This document shows positions 32,104 to 40,817 of a DNA stretch of 64,000 nucleotides, in pieces. A program made the translations under genes and the position numbers. The notes beneath the pieces were generated by a model. That model worked only from the letters and a program-made list of their open reading frames with translations. It searched no databases and had not been told where the DNA came from. The DNA is from Thermoflexus hugenholtzii (lineage in GTDB: Bacteria > Chloroflexota > Anaerolineae > Thermoflexales > Thermoflexaceae). The stretch is taken from the NCBI RefSeq assembly GCF_018771565.1, contig NZ_CP076326.1:558001-622000 (forward strand), given 5' to 3'. Position 1 is the stretch's first letter; each line of letters opens with the position of its first letter.

Positions 32104-34464
32104 CTACAGCACCCGGGCGCCGGTGCGGCGGGCGATGGCCTCCAGGGCGCGGAGGGCGAGATCGCGGGTCAGCGCGTCCACCCGGGGATCGAAGGCCACA
32201 GCCCGGATAGCGGCCAGGTCGTCGGCCTCCCCGATCCGGGCCAGGGTGAGCAACGCCGCCCGCTGCACCTCTGGCTCCCCTCGTTCCAGCGCCCGATACA
32301 GGCTTTGCCGGGCCGACCCGCCCCCAACTCCTTCTCCTTCCCGCACCGCCCACTCGATCAGCCACCCCAGCTGCTCGAGGACCACCGGGCGCAGGTCGGG
32401 CGAGGCGGGCTCCCGGCCGGCCCCCCAGCGGGCCAGGGCGTCCTGGGCGGCCGAGCGCACCAGCCACTCCCGATCCTCTCGAGCCAGGGCCTCCAGCCGG
32501 GTCTTCGCCCACTCCTCCCGAAAGCCAGCCAGGGCGAAGGCGGCCGCCCGCCGCACGCGCCAGTCCGCCTCCTCCGTCGCCTCCTGGAGCAGCTGAGGGC
32601 CCTCCGGGTAGTTCCGCAGCGCCTCCGCCGCCAGGATCCGGATTTCCTCTTCGGCCTCCAGGAGCAGAAGAACCAGCCGTTGCATGGCGGGTTCGGTGCC
32701 GTGCTCCCCCAGGGCGATCACCGCGGCCCGGCGGACCTCAGGATCGGGATCCGACAGGGCCTGCTCCAGGAAGGGCAGGTCGCTCTCCTGCCCCAGCCAT
32801 CCCAGCCCGCGGACCGCAGCGAGACGGATCTCAGGGTCCGAGTGGCGGAGGGCTTTGCGGAACAGCACCGGCACCCCCCGGTCGCCGGTGCGGACCAGAG
32901 CCTCGGCGAGGCGCCGGCGCAGGGTGGGGGGCAGGCCGGGCTTCAGAAAGGCCCGGGCCAGGGCGGCCATCCCGTCCGCGCGCCATGGCGCCTGGGGCGA
33001 GGCCACGGCGATCCACTCGGCTACCCGCAGCAGCCGCGTGTGGAAGGCGTCGTCGGGCTCCGACAAGGCGCGTTCGACGATCCCGATCATCGGTCCAAGG
33101 GCCGCGTAGAACGTGAAGACGGCTTCCCATCGCGGATCATCGAGATGGCGCGCAAGGGGCGCCGGATCGCCGGCTTGGGCGATTGCCCACGCCGCCAGAT
33201 ACGCCTGGAGGAGGGGATGGCGGAAGTGTCCGTGCTCCTCATCGATGGGGACGATGGGCCGGCCGGGGGCGGTGAGGGCTTCGATGGCGGCGTCCATCTG
33301 ACGTCGGGCGGCCGGGGCCGCCAGCTCCGGGAGGGTCTGGCGGATGGTCTCTTCCAGATCCTCCAGGGTGATCGGAAAGCGTTCCTCCTCCAGGAGCCGC
33401 AAAGCCACCCGCCCGAGGACCAGCCGGGCGCCGGGCATGGTCAGCGCGGTCTTCCCGATGATCCCCTGGAGCAGGCGTTCCAGGATGGCGTCGTAGAGCC
33501 CCGGATCCCCTGGGCGTTCGGATCCCAGGGCGAGGGCAGCCGCCACATCCGCCGGACGCCAGCGTCCCGTCCGATCCTGGCGCCATGCGGCGGATCGCTC
33601 CCGGAGATCCGGGAGGGGGATCCCCGTCGCCTCCGCCCATCCCTCGAGGAATCGCTCAACCTGGGCTCTGGACCAGGGAGCCAGCGGGAGGGCGACGAAG
33701 CCCATTGCCTCCAGGGGCTGGGTGGGGAAGTGATCCCCCGCCACCACGATGCGAAGCTCAGGATAGGCCTCGACGAGCCGTCCCAGCCAGCGGATGACCT
33801 CCGGCCGGCGGGGAGGAGGGACCTCCTCCAGCTCGTCGAGGAGCAGGAGGGCGCTTCCATCCTTCAGGGCGGTCCGGATCATCCCGTCCAGGCGGGGTCG
33901 GAGGATGAGGGGGACTATCCGGCCCAGGAACCTGAGGAGCAGGGCCTCGGGCGAGGCAGTGGGATCGGGTTCGATGAGCGGGAGGCGCACGTAGAGGGGA
34001 AGCGGCGCCTCCCCATCTGGGCGCCCGGCCAGGGCCTCCCAGATCAGGTAGCAGAGGGCGCCGGTGCGGCCGCTGCCGGGAGGGCCGTAGATGAAGAGCC
34101 GTCGGGTTGCCCGCAGCGCCTGCCGCAGGGGGATGGGATCCTCCGAGGGGGGCGTCTGGATGCGGGTGGAGGGATAGGGGGGCGGCGGGAGCAGGGCGGG
34201 CTCGATCAGGCAACGGGCGAGCCGGGGATCCAGGGCGGACCAGGCGATCCAGTGGGGGAGCTGTTCGGCCAGCCACTGGCGATACTGGGACTCGGCGGCG
34301 AGGCGCAGGCGCTGGCCGGCCTGCTCCAGGCGGCCTCTCAGCGCGGCGTAGCGGGCTTGCAGGGGACGCCGGACCGCATAAAGCAATCCGACGCCGAGCA
34401 GGGCCAGCATGGCCCCGATCAGGGCGGAGAGGGGATCGAAGCGCCATGCGCCGGGGAATCCCAC
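32104..34464 (-). CDS. Membrane-anchored NACHT-like NTPase with HEAT repeats
   Basis: 786 residues. One membrane span is at about residues 12-30 (LSALIGAMLALLGVGLLYAV). The NTPase domain has a P-loop GPPGSGRTGAL near residue 125, with Arg where the catalytic Lys should be, and a Walker B block ALLLLDELEEV. Residues 260-490 are helical, as in STAND regulators. From about 520 come HEAT/PBS-lyase repeats (LRHSDPEIRLAAVRGLGWLG, LSDPDPEVRRAAVIALGEHG and others). STAND proteins are signal-responsive switches. No effector domain is evident. It lies 13 bases after the response regulator gene. Confidence 0.8.
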   Translation of the reverse strand: MGFPGAWRFDPLSALIGAMLALLGVGLLYAVRRPLQARYAALRGRLEQAGQRLRLAAESQYRQWLAEQLPHWIAWSALDPRLARCLIEPALLPPPPYPSTRIQTPPSEDPIPLRQALRATRRLFIYGPPGSGRTGALCYLIWEALAGRPDGEAPLPLYVRLPLIEPDPTASPEALLLRFLGRIVPLILRPRLDGMIRTALKDGSALLLLDELEEVPPPRRPEVIRWLGRLVEAYPELRIVVAGDHFPTQPLEAMGFVALPLAPWSRAQVERFLEGWAEATGIPLPDLRERSAAWRQDRTGRWRPADVAAALALGSERPGDPGLYDAILERLLQGIIGKTALTMPGARLVLGRVALRLLEEERFPITLEDLEETIRQTLPELAAPAARRQMDAAIEALTAPGRPIVPIDEEHGHFRHPLLQAYLAAWAIAQAGDPAPLARHLDDPRWEAVFTFYAALGPMIGIVERALSEPDDAFHTRLLRVAEWIAVASPQAPWRADGMAALARAFLKPGLPPTLRRRLAEALVRTGDRGVPVLFRKALRHSDPEIRLAAVRGLGWLGQESDLPFLEQALSDPDPEVRRAAVIALGEHGTEPAMQRLVLLLLEAEEEIRILAAEALRNYPEGPQLLQEATEEADWRVRRAAAFALAGFREEWAKTRLEALAREDREWLVRSAAQDALARWGAGREPASPDLRPVVLEQLGWLIEWAVREGEGVGGGSARQSLYRALERGEPEVQRAALLTLARIGEADDLAAIRAVAFDPRVDALTRDLALRALEAIARRTGARVL

Positions 34465-34477
34465 AGCCCTCCTCCTC

Positions 34478-35176
34478 TTACTCCACCGTCCCCAGCTCGT
34501 CCGGGCCGACGAGCCGGTAGCCGATCCCCCGCTCCGTTCGGATGAAGAGCGGGTGATCGGGGTCCGGCTCGATCTTCTGGCGGAGATACCAGATGTAGAG
34601 CTTGAGGTAGCCGCGGTCCTGGACGTGCTCCTCCCCCCATACCTCCCGGAGGAGGAAGTCGTGGGTGAGGGGGCGGCCGGCGAAGCGGGCGAGGGTGGAG
34701 AGGAGCCGGAACTCCGTGGGCGTCAGCTCCACCGGGCGTCCGTCGACCCGGACCTCCTGGGTGATCAGGTTGACGTAGAGGCGGCCGTTGTCGTAGACCC
34801 CGCGGGCGGTAGTGGACTCGTAGCGCCGCAGGACAGCCTGGACGCGAGCCAGGAGCTGGCGGGGGCCGAAGGGCTTGGTCAGGTAATCATCCGCGCCGGC
34901 CTCCAGGCCGCGCACGATATCGGACTCCGCTCCCAGGGCGCTGATGATGATCACGGGGATCTCGGAGGTGGCGCGGATGGCCCGCAGGACCTCCCAGCCG
35001 TCCATGCCAGGCAGCATCAGGTCCAGAAGGATCAGGTCGGGCCTCTGCGCTTGCAGGAGAGCGAGGCCTTCCGGGCCGCTGTGGGCGACGAGAGCCTGGT
35101 AGTTGTTCTGTTCCAGCTGCCAGGCCAGGAAGCGGGCGAGCTCCACGTCGTCTTCGATCAGCAGGATCTTTTTCAC
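34478..35176 (-). CDS. OmpR/PhoB-family response regulator
   Basis: 232 residues. Receiver domain: IEDDVE acidic pair, phosphorylated Asp in LILLDLMLPGMDGWE, Ser in IIISALG, Lys in YLTKPFG. The winged-helix DNA-binding domain runs from about 135 (VELTPTEFRLLSTLARFAG, GYLKLYIWYLRQKIE, ERGIGYRL). No sensor kinase is adjacent; instead it precedes the NACHT-like gene in an apparent two-gene unit. Confidence 0.93.
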   Translation of the reverse strand: MKKILLIEDDVELARFLAWQLEQNNYQALVAHSGPEGLALLQAQRPDLILLDLMLPGMDGWEVLRAIRATSEIPVIIISALGAESDIVRGLEAGADDYLTKPFGPRQLLARVQAVLRRYESTTARGVYDNGRLYVNLITQEVRVDGRPVELTPTEFRLLSTLARFAGRPLTHDFLLREVWGEEHVQDRGYLKLYIWYLRQKIEPDPDHPLFIRTERGIGYRLVGPDELGTVE

Positions 35177-35347
35177 GTCCGACCCCCCACGGATTCAGCC
35201 TGAGCCTGCTCTTGGGTATCACCGGAGGTGGAAGCGCCGGGCTCCTGCTTTATGTTTTTACCACAAAACGCGGATCATCGCCTGCGCGTTGCGCATGGAC
35301 GCGGGGGCGGTCGAGGGATATGAGGCCAGCCCGGAGCGCGTCGCGCC

Positions 35348-36146
35348 CTAATCCCAGCGTCGGAGATCCAGCAGGCGCGGGCTTCCCGGAGGGAGTTCTT
35401 CAGGAGGGATCAGGAGGATCTCCGCCTGGAAGCGCAACCCATCCCGGATGGCCTCTCGCAGGCGCGCCCGCACGGCCTCCGGATCGGAGGGCGGCTCCCG
35501 GAGGACCACCCGGAAGGTCAGGCGGTCGACGTGGGCTTCCCGGTCGATCACGGCCTGGTAGGCCTGGACCTCGGGGAAGCGGGCGAAGACGGCTTCCATC
35601 TGGCGGGGGTGCAGGAACATCCCCCGCACCTTGACCGCTTCGCCCACCCGGCCCAGGATCCCGGCCAGGCGTGGGGTGGCGCGCCCGCAGGGGCAGGGCT
35701 CCGGCAGCCAGCGGGAGAGATCCCCGGTCCCGAAGCGGATCAGCGCGTAGGCCGGATGGAAGAGGGTGACCACGATCTCCCCCAGCTCGCCCGGGGGAAC
35801 CGGCTCACCGGTCTGGGGGTCGCACAGCTCGACGTAAGCATCCTCCGGCACGTGAAGCCCTTCCTCCCGCTCGCATTCGTAACCCAGGCAGCCGCACTCC
35901 GCGGTGCCGTAGCCCTGGCGCACGGACAGCCCGAATCGTTGCAGGTCCTGACGCAGGGAGGCGGGGAGGGGTTCGGCGGTGATGAACGCCTTGCGCAGCG
36001 CCAGATCCCGCTGGGGATCCCATCCGAAGGACCTCTCCGGGATGCCGCGCGGGGGAATCCATGCCGCCCACTCCCTCCGGCCAGGAAGGGAAGAGCCTTC
36101 GGCCGCGAGGAACCCTGGCCCTATTTTGAATCTGTTTGCTTGTCAA
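35348..36146 (-). pseudogene. Phenylacetate-CoA ligase family, N-terminally truncated
   Basis: An open frame of about 265 codons matching the C-terminal 60% of PaaK-type acyl-CoA ligases: QGYGTAECG, PPGELGEIVVTLF, RFGTGDLSRWLPEPCPCGR and the GRVGEAVKVRGMFLHP hinge. The N-terminal half, including the ATP-binding loop, is missing. The frame is closed by a stop near 36148 and has no ATG; the first standard start (GTG 35923) would leave only 191 residues. Probably a deletion relic. Confidence 0.75.
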
Positions 36147-36260
36147 GCATTAGGGCCTGAAAAACGCTGAAACCGCTCATCTCTTAGGCCCTGGAACCCC
36201 CTGCGGATGTGGGGGGAATCATCTGCTCTCGATTGGGAAGAGCGGTCGCGGGGTCGATGG

Positions 36261-36290
36261 TTGACGAGGAGCGAAGATCACGGATAGACT
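36261..36290 (+). promoter_or_regulatory. Probable promoter of the TPP riboswitch transcript
   Basis: TTGACG at 36261-36266 and TAGACT at 36285-36290 with 18-base spacing, about 30 bases before the riboswitch begins. A plausible but not perfect sigma-70 match. The 36147-36260 stretch shows no gene. Confidence 0.5.
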
Positions 36291-36322
36291 GGAGCGTGTA
36301 ACGCTTTTCGCTGCAGCAGGCG

Positions 36323-36441
36323 GATTCCCGGGGGAGTCCGCGGGGAAGCGGGCTGAGAGGGCGCCTTCCGGAGGGGATTCCCCGAAGGCCCGGCGCCGAC
36401 TCCTTGAACCGGATCCGGGTCATGCCGGCGGAGGGAAGGGA
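36323..36441 (+). promoter_or_regulatory. TPP riboswitch (THI element)
   Basis: The conserved core is present: CTGAGA at 36353-36358, CCTTGAACC at 36402-36410 and GATCCGGGTCATGCCGGCG at 36412-36430, closing with GAGGGAAG; GATTCCC and GGGAAG can pair as P1. It senses thiamine pyrophosphate and should switch off the following thiamine genes. The 36442-36586 stretch is the expression platform and contains no gene. Confidence 0.93.
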
Positions 36442-36586
36442 GCGATGCCTCCTCTTCAAGCGCGATGGGCCCCTTCGACGCTTTCGCCTCTGCCCCCGGT
36501 GCGGATTCCTCTGGCAAGCCGCAGCCCATCCGGCGGGGTCCATGCGAAGCGTTTCTTCCTTCATCTCGGACCATGGGGGCGCGGGG

Positions 36587-37219
36587 ATGATCGTGGTGGT
36601 GGCGGGCGGGGACGTTGAGGGCGAGGCGTTGCGCCGGGCGACCTCCGGCGCGCGTTGGATCCTGGCCGCGGATGGGGGGGCGGCCCACCTGCGGGCCATC
36701 GGCGTCCTCCCCCATCGGGTGATCGGGGATTTGGATTCCATGGATCCGGAGACCCTCGCCTGGCTGGAGGCCCACGAGGTCTCCATCGAGCGTCATCCGG
36801 TGGATAAAGACGCCACGGATCTGGAGCTGGCCCTGGACTACGCCCGAACCCTGGGGACGACCATCCGGGTGTTCGGGGCATGGGGCTCCCGGCTGGATCA
36901 GACCCTGGCCTCGCTGCTGCTTCTGGCCCACCCGCGATGGGCAGGCTGGGACGTCCGCTTCGTGGGGGCGGGGCGGGAGGCCTTCGTGATCCGGGAGGAG
37001 GGCTGGATCGAGGGGGAGCCGGGAGATCGGGTCTCCCTGATCCCGCTGATCGGGGACGCGGAGGGGGTGACGTTAGAGGGGCTGTTCTACCCTCTGACAG
37101 AGGGGACGTTGCCCTTTGGAGTCACCCTGGGGGTGAGCAACCGGATGATCGCCCCCCGGGCCCGGGTGCGGGTCCGACGGGGCCTCCTTCTGGTGATCCA
37201 CGAGCGGGGAGAGGGTTAA
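36587..37219 (+). CDS. thiN: Thiamine pyrophosphokinase
   Basis: 210-residue thiamine pyrophosphokinase, converting thiamine plus ATP to TPP and AMP. Visible are ILAADGGAAHLRAIG, VIGDLDSMD (the DxDS metal-binding motif), KDATDLELALDYA, and the C-terminal LSNR-like LGVSNRMI. The start is placed at ATG 36587, since upstream ATGs lie in or next to the riboswitch. The TPP riboswitch upstream fits feedback control of TPP supply. The site GCGGGG before the ATG is weak. Confidence 0.9.
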   Translation: MIVVVAGGDVEGEALRRATSGARWILAADGGAAHLRAIGVLPHRVIGDLDSMDPETLAWLEAHEVSIERHPVDKDATDLELALDYARTLGTTIRVFGAWGSRLDQTLASLLLLAHPRWAGWDVRFVGAGREAFVIREEGWIEGEPGDRVSLIPLIGDAEGVTLEGLFYPLTEGTLPFGVTLGVSNRMIAPRARVRVRRGLLLVIHERGEG

Positions 37220-37255
37220 ACCCGCAACCGGGGATGGCTGCAACCGGCCGACAGG

Positions 37256-37305
37256 ATCATGGAGGACCGCCGGTTCGGGACGAAAGTGGCTTCCGCCGCG
37301 ACCCA
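37256..37305. repeat. REP-like unit cut by the IS
   Basis: GGTTCGGGACGAAAGTGGC and TTCCGCCGCGACCCA belong to the REP-like family. The unit is broken at 37305/38431 by IS copy 2; it continues on the far side as GCGACCCACAAAGCAGGCCG. Confidence 0.7.
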
Positions 37306-38430
37306 GGTAATCACCCCCCTGAGTAGTGCTCGGTGGTATAATCGGGGCCAGATTCCGACGGAGGTGGGCCCGATGAATCGAAAGCCCAATTCCCAGAACC
37401 CCCCCTGCCCTCGCTGTGGGGCCACCCATGTGGTAAAGAACGGCAGTAAGGGTGGGCGGCCCCGTTGGGTCTGTCGGAACTGCGGGCGCTCGTTTGGGCC
37501 TACCCTGGGCACGGCGATGTATCGCTTGCGTGTGACCCCTGCGGAAGTGGCGCGCACCCTGCTGGTGGTGATGCGTCGGGGGAGCCTGAGCGCCGCTGAG
37601 GAGATCACCGGCCACAAATATGAAACCATTGGCCGATGGCTCCGGATGGCCGCCCAACACGCTGAGGCCCTCACCGAGGTCCTGGTCCACGACCTGCATT
37701 TGAGCGAGGTCGAGGTGGATGCTTTCTGGTCGTTTGTCAAAAAAAGTGTCCAGAGGCTGGAGATCCAGACGCCTCGGCGGGCGGGGTGGGCCCGCGTTGG
37801 GGATGTTTGAGCCAGGACCGGGCGACTCGTTTTGTGGTGGCGTGGGGCTTTGGGTCTTCGGAGGATGAGGTCGCGCCGAAGGTGGTGGCGCAGACCCGCC
37901 AGCGCACATCTGGCAGGGGGGCGTGATCTGGATCAGCGATGGACGGCCGGTCTACCGACGGGCGGTTCGTCAGGTCTATCGGGACGCGCAACCGACGGGA
38001 AAGCGGGGGCGTCCGCCCCTGGTGCTCACGCCTGGGGTGGGGTTGACGCAAGCGGTCAAGCGTCGTCATCAGGGCCGGATGGTGCGCGTGGAGGTGCGTC
38101 AGGTTCTGGGGAGGCGGTGGATTGCCCCTATCCGGTGCATGAGGAACGGTTGAATGGCATGTTGCGCGATCGGTTGAATGCGCTGACGCGTAAGACCCAT
38201 GCCTTTGCGAAGACGACAGGGACCTGGGATGCGCTGGTGATCCTCTGTTTGTTTGAGCACAACTGGCTGCGGCCCCATCGGGCCTTGCGGGAAGCGGGGG
38301 AGGGCCTGCCGGAGGGGCGGCGGTATCGGCCGCGGACGCCGGCGATGGCCATCGGGTTGACCGATCATATCTGGACCTGGGAAGAGTTCTTGACCTTCAA
38401 GCATTATCAATACCAAAAGGAGTGACTACC
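37306..38430 (+). mobile_element. IS1-family-like insertion sequence, copy 2
   Basis: 1125 bp, apparently identical to the copy at 21061-22185, including the terminal repeats. The 8-bp target duplication is GCGACCCA (37298-37305 and 38431-38438), within a REP-like repeat. It separates the thiamine kinase gene from the thiamine-type ABC transporter genes. Sequence identity and intact duplications imply recent movement of both copies. Confidence 0.93.
37373..38425 (+). pseudogene. IS1-like transposase with three -1 frame breaks (copy 2)
   Basis: Same as copy 1: zinc finger, helix-turn-helix and DDE domain spread over three frames. The breaks are at the A7 run 37739-37745, the G6 run 37916-37921 and the G4 run 38108-38111. 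Because both copies share all three, the breaks predate the last transposition, or reflect slippage sites, or a consensus base-calling error. Confidence 0.85.
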
Positions 38431-38735
38431 GCGACCCACAAAGCAGGCCGAAATTCATTTCGGCCCGCATCCTGTCATCAAATCGAAGACGGGCGTTCGG
38501 GGCGAAGGTCCCTCCTACCGAAGCACGTTTTTGTAGGAGCGGCTTCAGCCGCGACCCTTGTGTCATCGAGAACCAGGGCTCGGGGTTGCCGGAGTCGCCT
38601 TCACCGCGACCATCGTGTCATCGAAGACGGGAGTTCGGGGCGAAAGTCCCTCCTACAGAAGCACGTTTTTGTAGGAGCGGCTTTCGCCGCGACCTTCGTG
38701 TCATCGAGAACCGGAGGTTCGGGTCGAAGGATCGC
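38431..38735. repeat. REP-like repeat cluster 3, two tandem units
   Basis: After the palindrome GCCGAAAT-TC-ATTTCGGC (38447-38464) come two near-identical units of about 140 bases starting near 38475 and 38619. Each has CGAAGACGGG, TTCGGGGCGAA, TCCCTCCTAC, AAGCACGTTTTTGTAGGAGC, a GCCGCGACC arm and GTGTCATCGAGAACC. A partial third copy (GGAGTCGCCTTCACCGCGAC) lies between. No gene is seen in the 507 bases from the IS to 38937. Confidence 0.8.
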
Positions 38736-38770
38736 GGCGCTTTCTCTCCGATGATCGCAGATGGGATGGA

Positions 38771-38790
38771 GGGCAACTGCCCGCAGTTGC
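38771..38790. repeat. CAACTGC-family palindrome
   Basis: GGGCAACTGC and GCAGTTGCTC around a CC centre; the inner eight base pairs are perfect. Third member of the family at 13889 and 29847. Confidence 0.5.
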
Positions 38791-38937
38791 TCGGCTTGGA
38801 CCGCAGGGCGCAACGGGAGGGGAGAGGCTGGCCTCTGCTCCTCTCCGATCGTTCAAGGACATGGGCCAAAGCGAAAGCCCCTTCTGCCGTTGTAGGGTGA
38901 AGCGGCTTTCAGATCTTCCCATCCGGAGGGAGGAACG

Positions 38938-40065
38938 ATGAAGCGCCGAGCGATTCTCATCGGCGTGCTGATGGTGTTCACAGCGGCCTGCACCACGCCT
39001 GCGGCGCCGCCGGCGCCCTCGCCGGCTCCGGCGACGCCGGCCCCCACGCTCTCCCCGAGCCCATCGGCCCCCACGGCCACACCGGCGGGCCCGCGGGAGC
39101 TGGTGCTGATGACCCACGACAGCTTCGCCGTCAGCGAAGAGGTGTTGCGGGAGTTCGAGCAGCGCTACAACGCGCGGGTCCAGATCCTCAAAGCAGGCGA
39201 TGCGGGGGCCGCTCTCAACAAGGCCATCCTGGCCAAGGGAGCGCCCCTGGCCGATGTGTTCTTCGGGGTCGACAACACCTTCTTCAGCCGGGCCATCCGG
39301 GAGGACCTCTTCGAACCCTACCGGCCGAAGGGCCTGGAGGAGATCCCCGCGGAGTTCATCCTGGACCCCGAGCTCCGGCTGATCCCCATCGATTACGGCG
39401 ACGTCTGCGTGAACTACGACAAGAAATACTTTCGGGAGAAGGGACTGAAGCCGCCGGAGACCCTGGAGGACCTCGCGCGGCCGGAGTATCGGGGCTTGCT
39501 GGTGGTGGAGAACCCGGCCACCTCCTCCCCGGGCCTGGCGTTCATGCTGGCCACCATCGCCCACTTCGGGGAGGAGCGCTGGCTGGATTTCTGGCGGGCC
39601 CTGAAGGCCAATGATGTGAAGATCACCGAGGGCTGGGAGGACGCGTATTACAAAGAGTTCAGCGGGGCCACGGGGAGCCCGGGGACACGCCCGCTGGTGG
39701 TGAGCTACGCCACCAGCCCGGCGGCGGAGGTGTATTTCAGCCAGGGCCAGCTCTCCGAGCCCCCCACCGGGAACGTCCTGGGGAAGGACGCCTGCTTCCG
39801 CCAGATTGAGTTCGCCGGCATCCTGAAAGGGGCGCGGAACCGGGACCTGGCGGAGCGCTGGATGGATTACATGATCAGCCTGCGCTTCCAGGAAGACATC
39901 CCCCTCCAGATGTTCGTCTTCCCGGTCCACCCGAAGGCCAAGCTCCCGGACTTCTTCCAGAAGTTCGCAGAGGTCCCGAGGGAGCCCGCCCGCCTGGATC
40001 CCGCCCGGATCGATGCCAACCGGGAGCGGTGGATTCAGGAGTGGACGGATTTGATGTTGCGATGA
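38938..40065 (+). CDS. thiB: Thiamine-type ABC transporter substrate-binding lipoprotein
   Basis: 375 residues. Lipobox FTAAC (Cys near residue 18), an Ala/Pro/Ser/Thr linker to about 55, then a periplasmic binding fold of the TbpA/Fe3+ type: LVLMTHDSFAVSEEVLREFE, ADVFFGVDNTFFSRA, IPIDYGDVCVNYDKKYF, NPATSSPGLAFMLATI. These match thiamine-binding TbpA. GGAGG precedes the ATG. The TPP riboswitch and thiN lie upstream beyond the IS, supporting thiamine as ligand. Confidence 0.87.
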   Translation: MKRRAILIGVLMVFTAACTTPAAPPAPSPAPATPAPTLSPSPSAPTATPAGPRELVLMTHDSFAVSEEVLREFEQRYNARVQILKAGDAGAALNKAILAKGAPLADVFFGVDNTFFSRAIREDLFEPYRPKGLEEIPAEFILDPELRLIPIDYGDVCVNYDKKYFREKGLKPPETLEDLARPEYRGLLVVENPATSSPGLAFMLATIAHFGEERWLDFWRALKANDVKITEGWEDAYYKEFSGATGSPGTRPLVVSYATSPAAEVYFSQGQLSEPPTGNVLGKDACFRQIEFAGILKGARNRDLAERWMDYMISLRFQEDIPLQMFVFPVHPKAKLPDFFQKFAEVPREPARLDPARIDANRERWIQEWTDLMLR

Positions 40066-40130
40066 GGATCGAGGAAAATGTGAAGAACGCAGATCCGGCT
40101 CGCCCGAACCGGGGTGCGGGAGGTCCGGCG

Positions 40131-40775
40131 ATGAGGGTTCGGTTGATGACGGAAAGCGGCGAGGAGATCCGGGGCGCTTTCCTGCTCCGTCTGGGAGGAT
40201 GGACCGAGGCCCGTTACTTGGAAGAGGCGCCGGAGGACCACATCTGGGAGTTTGAGGACGGGGAGGTGATCGTGCACTCGCCCGCCACGCTCTCCCACCA
40301 GCGCCTGGTGGGATTTCTATCCTTTCTGCTGCGGGGCTACGTCGAAGCGCATGGGCTGGGAGAAGTCTTCAATGGGCCGGCGGTTCTTCGCCTGCGGCCG
40401 GGGGCGGTCAAAGAGCCGGACCTCTTCTTCGTGCATCGGGATCGTCTCCCGGGGAGCCGCTCTGACTGGGTGGAGGGCCCGGCGGACCTGGTGGTGGAGG
40501 TCGTCTCTCCATCCACCCGGCGCTATGATCTCGAAGAGAAAGCCCGGATATACGAGGAGGGCGGAGTTCGGGAATACTGGGTGGTGGATCCTGAGCTCCG
40601 GGTGGTGACCATCCACCGGCTCGATCACCCCGGCTACCGGGTGGGGGAGATCTCTCAGGGGCGGATCCCGTCCACGGCGGTCCCGGGGTTCTGGATCGAA
40701 GCGGAATGGCTATGGCGGGATCCGCTCCCCGCTGCTCTGGAATGTCTCCGGCAGATCCTGGAGGCGTCCGGGTAA
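40131..40775 (+). CDS. Uma2-family putative endonuclease
   Basis: 214-residue DUF820/Uma2 protein of the PD-(D/E)XK nuclease fold. The active-site pattern is EPDLFFVHRD, then LVVEVVSPSTRRYDLEEKAR and YWVVDPELR. Such genes are very numerous in Chloroflexota and Cyanobacteria and their targets are unknown. It sits between the thiamine binding protein and permease genes. The start at 40131 follows GGGAGGT; ATG 40062 is the alternative. Confidence 0.83.
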   Translation: MRVRLMTESGEEIRGAFLLRLGGWTEARYLEEAPEDHIWEFEDGEVIVHSPATLSHQRLVGFLSFLLRGYVEAHGLGEVFNGPAVLRLRPGAVKEPDLFFVHRDRLPGSRSDWVEGPADLVVEVVSPSTRRYDLEEKARIYEEGGVREYWVVDPELRVVTIHRLDHPGYRVGEISQGRIPSTAVPGFWIEAEWLWRDPLPAALECLRQILEASG

Positions 40776-40817
40776 ACCGGGCGTCTGTCGGGGATCGATC
40801 GGGGCTGCCTGCTCAGG

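Noticed and set aside
31768-34545. Plus-strand frame of 925 codons opposite the NACHT-like gene
   Set aside because: Shadow of the minus-strand gene, which has a P-loop, Walker B and HEAT repeats; the plus frame shows no recognisable domain.
36404-36586. N-terminal extension of the thiamine pyrophosphokinase frame
   Set aside because: It lies inside the TPP riboswitch and its expression platform, so it should not be translated; the family N-terminus begins at 36587.
40062-40131. Longer start for the Uma2 gene
   Set aside because: The ATG at 40131 has a better ribosome binding site (GGGAGGT) and fits the family N-terminus; the extension is rich in Arg, Pro and Gly.
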